Shown in pieces: positions 1 through 10,200 of a stretch of 61,473 nt of DNA. The stretch spans positions 1-61,473 of the IMG/VR virus record IMGVR_UViG_3300046683_000390. One strand, given 5' to 3'. The notes beneath the pieces are model-generated. The model had not been told where the DNA came from. It was given only the letters and a program-made list of their open reading frames with translations, and searched no databases. Source of the DNA: a virus. The translations under genes were made by a program, and so were the position numbers. Each line of letters opens with the position of its first letter. Position 1 is the stretch's first letter.

Positions 1-86
1 GTTACAACGGACCTTCGGCCGAAGACATAGCTCACGAGCGAGCGCTGGACGCTGACCCATCGGACAACTCTGACGGACCAGCCTAA
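1..86 (+). CDS. 3' end of virion-type protein gene split by the sequence ends
   Basis: The first 83 bases are an open frame ending in TAA at 84-86. Bases 1-2 complete a Ser codon with the last base of the window, and the frame is then the same as the gene starting at 59865. It encodes an acidic C-terminal tail of 27 further residues, rich in Asp, Ala and Ser. The stop overlaps the ATG of the next gene (TAATG), as is usual in this genome. Reading it as the tail of the gene at 59865 is an inference from the in-frame join. No function is recognised for the tail itself. Confidence 0.75.
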   Translation, partial: YNGPSAEDIAHERALDADPSDNSDGPA

Positions 87-1261
87 TGGCTGACCTCGAC
101 TACCGATCGTTCCTGCCGCAGGAAGAAGTTCCTGTAACTCCCGAGGTTATGCCTCAGGGTGGTGGTCGGGCGTTCGATCCCGGTGCGCCACAGCCAGTGC
201 CTGAGCAGCCGCCAGCTGCCCTGCCTGCTCGGGTCGAGCCACCGGGTCCACGGCAAGCGGGTGAGCCCTCACCGTTTGCCGGTCAGCCCCGGATCGGTGT
301 GTCGCCAACCACAGGCAAGGAAGACACCGGTCCGGGGCTCTCGGACGCCGAGGATGCGCGCAACTGGCAGAAGTGGCGGCAAGAGGTCGAGCGCACGTAC
401 AGCGAGAACTTACGGGAGCACGGCGGCACGCACGAGCTGATCACGCCGTCGACGCCATTCAAGATTACCGACCACGAGAATTTTCCGGAGTTGGTTGAGC
501 TGCGTAAAGCACAGCAAGCCTTCACGCCGAAGGAGCAGCGCGAGTACGGCGGCCGCATCGAGGCGCTCGACCGGCGCATCCGCCACGAGACAGACGCCAA
601 GAACAAACAGGCTCAGGTCGCGGACGATGCTCGTCGCAAGGCCGAGGGTGTTCACGCCGAGCCCGCGCTCGAGGGTGTCGAGCAGGCGGCTAAGACTGCG
701 GGCGCGGTGAGCCAGTCGCTGGACACCATGGAGAAAAAGTACGCGCTGAATTCGCAGCACAACGATCCAAAAATCGCCGCCCAGAACGATTTTACTCTAA
801 GGGTCAGTCCCCTTCGTACGCTGGCCCAGCGCAACCCCGATGGCACATACGACACGCGCCTGCTGCGCGACATCGTTGCCAATACGGCGCGGCTGAACGG
901 TTTACCTGCTGACACTGCTGCGAGCTACGTCATGTATATCGGCTCGCCGATCTGGACCGATCCTGACAACGGCAACCGTCTGGCGCGTGGCGTCAACGGC
1001 ACGACGGGCATCGGCGCGACCAACTACGTCGTCACCGGGCGCGACGGCAAAGGTCATTACACTTTGACAATGGGCGATGGGAAGGAGCTACTGCTGGACC
1101 GCTACGCTTTCCAGATGCTCGATCGAGGTCGCGTCTCGGGTTATGCGACTGCAAAAAAGATTGACGCTGAGACACAGCAACGTCGTCAAGAGGGCAGTTT
1201 CGGTGACCGCGCCACGCGCTTCGTCAAGCGTCAGTTCATGCCCAGCCCGGACGCGCCCTGA
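86..1261 (+). CDS. Virion-associated protein, function unknown (391 aa)
   Basis: A 391-residue protein directly upstream of the giant virion protein and overlapping it by one base (TGATG). Residues 1-95 are Pro/Gln/Gly-rich and probably disordered. A charged helical stretch follows (about 100-230), then a more compact C-terminal half. Val-Thr-Pro-Glu-Val at residues 17-21 is encoded by a copy of the dispersed palindrome (134-150). The position between a Gly-rich structural gene and the 3324-residue gene suggests an internal or ejection protein, but no family is recognised. ATG at 86 overlaps the preceding stop. Confidence 0.8.
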   Translation: MADLDYRSFLPQEEVPVTPEVMPQGGGRAFDPGAPQPVPEQPPAALPARVEPPGPRQAGEPSPFAGQPRIGVSPTTGKEDTGPGLSDAEDARNWQKWRQEVERTYSENLREHGGTHELITPSTPFKITDHENFPELVELRKAQQAFTPKEQREYGGRIEALDRRIRHETDAKNKQAQVADDARRKAEGVHAEPALEGVEQAAKTAGAVSQSLDTMEKKYALNSQHNDPKIAAQNDFTLRVSPLRTLAQRNPDGTYDTRLLRDIVANTARLNGLPADTAASYVMYIGSPIWTDPDNGNRLARGVNGTTGIGATNYVVTGRDGKGHYTLTMGDGKELLLDRYAFQMLDRGRVSGYATAKKIDAETQQRRQEGSFGDRATRFVKRQFMPSPDAP

Positions 1262-4200
1262 TGCTCAGCGACTTCACCTACCGTCCCGGACATACCGGTG
1301 TTGCCGACCCCTTCGCAGAGGAGCCGGAGAACACCGAGGACCGTTCGCTCGGCCGAGCTGCCCTCGACACGCTCGGCAGTGCGGCTGCGGTGCCAGTTGG
1401 TTGGCTTCGCGCTGGAACCAATCAACTGCGCAGCGCGGCAGAAAACTACGTGGGAGGTCCCGAGCCGATCACCGGCACGGTCGACAAGGCGGTTGCTGCT
1501 GCTCAGCAGTATCTTCAAGAAGGCATGCAGTCGGGCCGCTCCAAGCAGATCTCGCAAAATAAATGGGATCCCGGCCCAGACGATCGCAGCGCGTGGCGCG
1601 AGCCGGTCACGACCCTCGTGCACCAAGGTGCTGGACTACTGCCGTATCTGGCGCTCGGCGCGGCGACGGGCGGTGCAGGACCGGCGTCGCTGGCGGCGAT
1701 GGGTGCGATCGGCTTTGGCGATGCCGACGCCAAGGTCAGAGATTTCGCGGACAATACACCGCGGCAGGAGCTCAATAAGGTTCCGGCGTTCGTGAGCCTG
1801 ATGCGCGAGTTCTCGGGTGACGAGCAGGCGGCGCGCGTCGCGCTGTATCACAGGTCGACCGATTTAATCTCCGAGCTGACCAACGCCGGGGCCAACATGC
1901 TGAACTACGGCGGGCTGACCCATGCCATGGCTGGTATGAGCCCGCTCAAGCGACCGATTGCCGACGTCGTCAAGCGTGCCGTTGGAGGCAGCGCCGAGGG
2001 CGCGCTGATGGGCGGCACGACGAGTGCTGCTGGCGCGTTCGGCGAGCAGCGCATGAAGGTCAACGCTGGCATCCAGCAGGCGATCGACACCGGGCCGATC
2101 ATCAAGCAGGCGATCGAGGGTGCGGCGGGCATGGCTCCGCTGATCGGCGGTCTGCATGTGGCGCGCGGCGCGCGGCGTCCCGGTGCGATCGATACCGACA
2201 GCGATCTCAAGCCCAAAAATGGCGTCGATCCGGGCGTGGCCGACACGGTCAACCAAGAGCTCAACGAGGACAACACGCCGACGCCGCCCCTTGCAGGGGC
2301 CTACGCGCCTCCCGGTCCGACCACCGCGGCGGGTGCGCCCAAGGGCGTCCCGGCGACCGGTGCCGGGGTGTGGAACCAAGCGCTGCCGATCGAGCGGCGG
2401 GATACGCTCGCCGCCGCAACGGCGGCTCAGTCCGGGCAGGGCCCTCCGGGTCAGGCGATCAACGCTGGGGCACCGCCGATCCAGCAGGCACCGACCCAGC
2501 CGGTCCAGCCGCGAGTGCAGGTGACGCCACCTGCTGGACGTACAGCGCCGGTCACGCCAGCACCGACTGGTGCTCCCCCTGTCGAGCAGGGCCCGCCTGC
2601 GGGCACGCCGATCGAGCAGACGGTGACGGCGATGGCCCCGCCGCCGACCCCTATCGGCACCAAGACAGCGATCTGGATGGGCGAGACGGTGACGATCTCG
2701 CCGCGCCCGGCGCGGGTGATGCCGGACGGCGAGGTGATGCAGGAAGTCATCCTGCCCGATGGCGCACGCAAGCAGGTGCCGACCCATCAGCTCGAGCCGG
2801 TAACTCCAGAAGTTACTCAAGCCGGAGCGGCGGTTCCCGCCGCCGCTCCGGCTCCGCCAGTTTCTGGCGAGCGCACTGGCATCACGCCGGTGCCCGGCTG
2901 GCTCACCGAGCGCGACAACCAAGTGCTCGACAAGGCCGCGAAACTGCACCTGACCAAGCGTATCGGCGAGCTGTCTCAGACCAAGACGGCAACTGAGATC
3001 TCAGCCGAGCTGAACAACGCGCTCACTCCCAGCGAGGTGCGCGTCGTGCGCGACGCGCTGGGCATCAAGCCGCTCGGTCCGCAAGAGGGCATACTGGCCG
3101 CTGTTCCGACCGAGGTGAAGCCTGCCGGGGCCGGGATGGCCAAGGTCAAGGAGGTGCAGGCCAAGAAGGCAGCACCTGCCGCCCCGCCCGAAACCACCAC
3201 CATGCAGGTCTACTCGGAGGCGGCACCCGCTGCCAAAACCCCCGAAACCCCCGCGCCGATCGCCCCCGCCGCCCCCGCCGCACCGGCACCTGTGCCCGTG
3301 GGCAAGCAGCGCGCCGCGCTCGCGGCTCAGAGAAAACAGGCTCGCACGGATGTGATCAAAATCACATCGGCCCTCCAGCAGGAGCGCCAGAGCCTGCCGC
3401 AGGCCGACGAGACACGCCGGGTGCTGACCGATCTGGTCAACCCGCGCGCCGACATGGACACGCTGCAGGCCGCCGCCGACTGGGGCCGCGACAACGATCG
3501 TCCAGACGTCGTCACGCTCGCCAGCCACCGCGCTAACATGCTGGCGGCACAGGCGAAACGGCAGAAGTCACCCTACCCCGAGGGGCACCGCGAGCATACC
3601 TCGTCGACCGCCCGGCTGGCGTCGCGCGCCGACGAGCTGGCCCGCCGCGCCCGGGAGGTCGCGGAAGGGATCCCAAAAAAAGTAACTAGCTCTCCCGATG
3701 CGGAGAGCAAGGAACTTAAAGCAACCGTCTCAGAAACGGCTGGGGCGGCCCCTACAGAGGCAGCGCCCGAGGCGGCTGCAGAACCCAAGGAAACAGCTGC
3801 CGCCGACGTAGAAGGCAAGCCCGCGGCACCAGCGGCACCAGCGTCGCTCAAGGCGCGCACCCTGCAGCGCGATGACGTCGTCACCACCGAGAAGGGTCGG
3901 ACCTACACGGTGCACCGGGTCACCCAGCGGGACGAGTACCCGCAGGACCCCCTCGTCCAGATCAAATACCCGGACATCAAGGACACGGTCTTCGAGCACC
4001 GCGCGTCTGAGCTTGATAAAAATCAACCGGCCAAATCCATCGAACGCGCCGAGCAGGGGGCGCTGACCACCAAAAATCGCCCGCGCGAGCGGCCCGAGGG
4101 CCTGCTGATCGACAAGGCCGAGGAGAAGCCTGCCGAAGGTCGTACGCCGCCACGGGATTATCCCAGCTACAAGTTCATCGGCCACAACGCGCAAGGCCAC

Positions 4201-7200
4201 GAGCTGTGGCAGAGCCCGGCGACTGGTCTTCGGGTCAGCCGCCGCATGGAGAAGGGCCCTGACGGCAAGGTCCATCCGTTCGTCCGGGTCGAGGACTCGA
4301 CCATCGCCCGCGAGGAGGGCGAGCGCGGCCGCTATGTGAGGTCCGACGACTTCCGCCTGCCCACGGAGGATAAGCTGCAGGTGCCGCCCGTGGTCGAGCG
4401 GGTGTTCAAGCTGGGCCGCGAGCACGAACCCACACGTCGTCAGGAGCGGCCTCGCGAAGCAGCAGTCCGCGCCAAGACCGCCGAGCTCGAGGCGCTCGAC
4501 ACCAAGATCACTGAGACGCTTCGGGATGCGGCCGACAAGGCGACCGCGGCCGCGCTGTTTGATCAGAAGCCAGCGCCGACAGGCGGCATCCCGCGCACTA
4601 CGACCAAGCTGTCGGCCCGCGAGCAGCAGTTCGCCAACGACGTACAGGCGTTCGAGAAGAACCCCTCGCAGGGCAAGTGGATCGCGCTCAACGCGCGGGC
4701 CAAGACGCTCGACCGGGCACGCGCCGCGTCGCGCCTCAAGCCGCTGATGTCGGACATGCTCGAGGAAGCGGTCCGCTCGGCCGAAGGACTAACCCGGGGA
4801 GTTACGCCACGTCGTCGACGTGTTGGTGAGTCGCCCTACGACGAGCGCGAGCAGGCGCTGCTGAAAGACATTAATCAGCTCCGTCGCGACACCGTGGTGC
4901 CGACGACGGTTACCCAGATCAGCACGACCGGGGGCGCTGGTCGACTGTCGAGCGTGGTCATCAGCGATCGTCAAAGTCGCATCAGCACCGACGAGTTCAA
5001 TGCCCGGCGCAAGCTGCTGCTCGAGCGGGCCCGCGTGGTCGATCGACTGCGCAAAGACGCCAACCTCGACACGCCGTTCGAGGATCTCATCCCGGCCGAG
5101 CGCATGCCGCCCTCGAACCGTACCGAGACACAGCAGTTTGCCGACGCGGTCAGGTCCCTCGAACAGTTCCGCAATTACCCGACCAACAGTTTCTTGATCC
5201 ATCCCGGGGTGCAGCAACTGCTGGGCCTGATCCGCTCGATCAACGCCAACAGGGGTCGCTTCAAGAATTATTTCCTGCTTGAGCAAGCCCGTCGTCGTCT
5301 AGGTGAGGCTCCCGAGTCGCTCAGCCAGCTGCCGATCCCGGCGTGGCTCGAGGACAAGCTGCGCCGCAGTCCACAAGTGAACGAGTACAGGTCGCTGATC
5401 GACAGCGAGGCGCAGGCGGCCTACCGGGCGGCGCGCGAGCTCGCCAACGCGCACGTCAAGGCCTACTACGCGCACGCCTTCCCCAACCGCAAGTTCGGTT
5501 TGAAGACCCTTGCCGAACAGGCCCACGACAAGTTTAAACTTCTCAACGAGGCCGAGCGCGAGGCGCTGCGTAAGCTGACCGACGTCGAGATGAAGCCGGT
5601 CGAGCTGACCGAAGCTTTGCGCAAAAAGATTGCCGAGAAGCTTGATCTCGAGGGCCGCACCGAAGACCTCGGGCATTTCCTGAGCGAGGCCAAGAAGCTG
5701 ATCGACGCCGAGCAGGGTGACGCTATTCAGTCCAGCAAGATGAGCGCCTTGCGTAAGCACTACACGATCGAGCGCGAGGGACGGATTGACTACTCGATCG
5801 CCAAAACAATCGAGTCGCATTTAAGCGACGCGGACGGGATCTTCCAGACCAAAAAATGGAACAACTTCCTCAACGACCTGATGGGCATGAGCCAGACCCA
5901 CGAGGTCACCGTCAAGCGCATGAACCCGATCACCCACGAGTTGGAAGATCACACCATCGAGGTGGCGCACTCGATGACCTACCCCGAGCCGCCGCCCGAG
6001 ATGGCCAAGGGGCCAGCCCTGCCGCGCAACGAGTGGGCATGGGATGTGCAGCGTGGTGCTGACGGTGCGCCGACCAGTCGTCGCGTGATCGTCAAAGGCG
6101 GCGGGGTGGCGTCTGCCGAGGCAGTGCGTAAGTGGAACGACATTGCCGCCGCGCACTACCAACGGGTGGCTGACTGGAGCCTCGGCGTCGAGCGCCAGTT
6201 CGAAGCGACCATGCAACTTCGGAAGTTACTGCAGGGCACGATCGCCCGGGTCGAAGTCGAGCTTAAGAAGTACACGACAGAGAACCGCATCGAGGGCGAG
6301 ACTATCAAGTGGAGACTTCCCAACGGCACGCCGACCAAGTCGGGTTATCTCAGGTTCCGGGCGGGTAAGTCGGACGAAAACTTCGACCACTACAACTTCG
6401 CCAACGACATGCAGAAGGTGCTGAACCACATCGAAGTCGACATGAAGGCGCTCGAGAACGCCACCAATTTCAGGGGCGACATGTCGGGCTGGGATATTTC
6501 CAAGACACCGTTCCAGCAGTACGCAAGGAAACTTTCCCCTCTGCTGCAGGATTACGCCTTCGGCATGAGGAACTACCAGTCGGGCAACATGCGGGCGATC
6601 CGCGACGCGCGCGATGCCCGCACCGCCGAGACTGACCGGGCGATCGCCGGTCGCGACACGATGGTGCGCGACGCCGAGGGCAAGTGGAACGCGCTCGATC
6701 CCGATCAGGTGGCTGACCTGACCAGCACCGAGGACGCGCTGATCGACGCGATCGCGCTCAGACAAAAAAACGAGACGAACCAGCGCATCCTGCGTGACGA
6801 GCAGCGCAAGTCCAACCGCACGCTGGCCGACGAGCGCGCCGAGGGGGCCGAGGAGACTGCCAAAACTTTTCCCCTGAACAGGGCGTCGGCCGAGAACCTT
6901 CGCAAGGCCCAGAAGTACCGGCCCGGGACGTTCGACGAGGAAGGCCTGCCCATCGAGGGCAAGCGCAACGTCGAGTTCGAGCCCTACATCGAGGATCAAG
7001 TCGACGAGGCGTTCAAGATCCTCGACAGCGCCGACCCGACCCATCCGATGATCGACGAGCCGCTGACGCCGCAGCAGGTCGTCGACAAGGTCAAGCAGAT
7101 CCTGCGTGACGGCGTCGACACCGGCGACATGAGCCACGCGATCACGCCCAAGTTCCTCGACCGGCTGGCCAAAACCGTCGAGGGCACGACCATCGTGCGG

Positions 7201-10200
7201 GCTCCTTACGAGGTGGTGTCGGCGGCGGGCACCGACATGCCTGCCTACTACGTCGCCAAGCACGACCGCGTCGTGATACCCAACGATGCCGCCGACAGGT
7301 TCTTCGGCCGCAACGCGGTGCACGAGCTGGTGCACGCTGCCAGCCACGGCATGCTGAACACTGACCCGGCGTTCCGCGCGGACATGGAGAGCCTGCTCAA
7401 GCGGGCACGGGACTACGCCAAGACCGCGGGCATCGTGCCGCACGACTACGAGTTCGAGTACGCCTTCTCGGCCGAGAAGGGAGCGGTGCCGTGGACCCGC
7501 CAGACCTACGGCCTGCGCGACGTCGGCGAGATGCTGTCGGAAATGAAATCGAGCCAGACTTTTAGACAGTTCCTCGCGCGGGTGCCGTCAGGCGACAAGC
7601 CGACCATCGGCGAGAAAATCCGCAACGTGCTCAACGCGGCCTATCGATCGATCCGCGACGGCTTCCGGCGTCTGATGGGCAACGAGGTCGACGGCGACAC
7701 CGCGCTGGATACGTTGTTCTATGACCAGTCGAGTGTGTTGGGCAAAGTCGAGCGGATGTACTCGCGCGCCGAGCGTTCGATCGAGCGTTATGGCAGGGTG
7801 ACGGCCGCCAACAGTCTGACAGTGCCTGCACGACCGGGAGCGCGCAGCACGTTCGACCGCGACATGGGCAGTAACCTCCGGCGTTACGCGGGCAAGACCG
7901 TCGACGAGGCGATCGATCGTGCCCGCCACATCAGCCAGAACAAAGCTGTCGGCCTTAGCCTGCACACCTCGTACGACCTCGAGCGGCGCACCAGCGACCA
8001 AGAATTCAAGGACCATGTGCACAACGTGAATTCGTTGCGGGCACGCGAGGCGCAAGAGCGCAACCGGTTGATGAACGAGATCGACGGCCCGGTGGTCGCC
8101 AACCTCGCGACCTTCATGCGGTCGCGCTCGCCCAAGTGGCGGGATAAACTCGCCAGCTTCCTGATCGACGAAACCATGCACCGTGCCTATGCCGACGCGC
8201 CGCTCAACGAGCGCGACGCCAAGGGCAAGCTGATCGGCAAGAATTCCCACATCGATCCCAACGACATCGCGTGGCGTCAAACGGTGCGCGAGCACTCCTA
8301 CATGCAGGATCGCTACAAGGAAGTCAGCTCGGTGCCGGGCTTCCAGAAAATCCGCAACGAGGTGCACCAGTTCTACAAGGGCAAGGAACACGAGATCCGG
8401 CGCATGTACATTCGTACGTTTGCCGAGATGGGCCTGATGCCCGACATCAAGGATCCTAAGCTGTGGGCCGACACGCTGAACGCGCTCGAGAAGCACATCG
8501 CCACCGGCGACAAGGCTAAGGGCACGATGACGCCGGGCGAGCTCAAGGCGATGGACCAGTTCGATCTGGACAGCGAAAAATTCCGCGAAAAAGTCAACGA
8601 CATCCGCAAGGTCGTGCGGCAGTACTCGCACATTGAGGGGCCGTTTGTACCGCTGGTGCGCGACGGTGAGTTCGCGGTGTCTGGTAAGTTCCATTTACCT
8701 GCGGCCAAAGGCGGTGAAGTCCTCATGCAGAAGGACCGCCGCAGCGACGAGATGGTCGACAACGGCATCCGCACCTTCAAGGACCTCAAAGACCTCCACG
8801 CCTACGAGCGCAAGGTCACCGAGGAGCTGGGCATCAAGCAGATCGACGGCGGCGAGATCTACTTCGATCCCAAGACCAACGAGCGGGTGATGCGCTACAC
8901 GCCCGAGGAGCTCGCCGCTGAGAACGTCAAGCGCACGGCCGAGGGCAAGCCCGAGCTCGACAATCGCCGGGCGACCAAGGGCGACATCAAGGAGATGAAG
9001 GAGCAGGGCCGGGCGATCGAGACGAGGTACTGGATCGAATTCAGCCCGCACCTGCTCGAGAAGCATGCCAGCCGGACGGCGGCGCGCGAGTCGGTGGCGG
9101 CGTGGCGGACCAAGCTCAACGACAAGCAGCTGACGATCAACAACCCGGAGCGTGCCCGGCGCGGAGAAGCTCATCACAGCGAGCAGTACTTCTCCGACAC
9201 GCTGATGAAGATCATGAACAGCTTCAAGGCGTCGGAGCCCTACCAGAACCTCGACACCCACGAGCAGATGGGCCTCAACGAGAAGCTCAGGTTCCTTGCC
9301 CAAAAAGCCGTCATGCACCGCGGCGTCAGCCAGCGCTACCTGCCGCGGCGCTACGTGCTCGGCGCATCCAACGACCTCGTGCGCTCGCTGAGCGACTACT
9401 CGGGAGCCACGGCGTCGTGGCTGTCGCGCATGAAGTTTGCGCCCGAGATGACCGAGGCGTGGCGCAAGCTCAACGAGTATGTCGATGCCAACCGGTCCGA
9501 CGCAGGTGACAAAAACTCCGAGGCGCGCTCGACCATTCGCGATTACATCGGGCATCAGCTGCACCGCCAGTCCGAGCCGATGGTCGACAATGGATGGAGC
9601 CGCTTTGTCGATCGGCTGATCCGCTGGACCATGCTGGATAAGCTGCCGGGCATCTCGTACTTCGTTCAAAATGGCACCGAGGTGCCGTTGGTCGCGGGCC
9701 CGCTGATGATGGGCAGGCATAACCCGCTGATGGTGGCCGCCCGGATCCGTGAGGCGGCTGGATTGTTTGGCCCTTTGAAGATGATCGGCGGCGGCATCGC
9801 TGACATGGCGAGCGCTGCGATGGGCAGGCCGACCAACCGCAAATATCGTGAGCAATTCGAGAAGCAGATCCTCGGCCATCGTTACGCGCCGGGGCTGATG
9901 GACCTGATCAAGTACATGAGCGACCACGGCATGTACGACCAGCACGCTGGCCTCGAGTATCAACAAATGGCCCGCGATGCCGAGTCGGGCATCGGTGCGC
10001 CGATCGACAAGTTCTCGCGCTTCCTGACCAACATCTTCCAGTCGGGAAATTCTGCCGTCGAAAACTTCAATCGTATAACCACCTCGGCCAGCGCCTACAT
10101 GCTCGAGCGCGACCGGCTGGGCCGCGATCCTGAGGCGCACCAGAAGGCGCTGCGCTACGCGTGGGACATCAGCAACAAAGCCAACGGCATGTATTTCAAC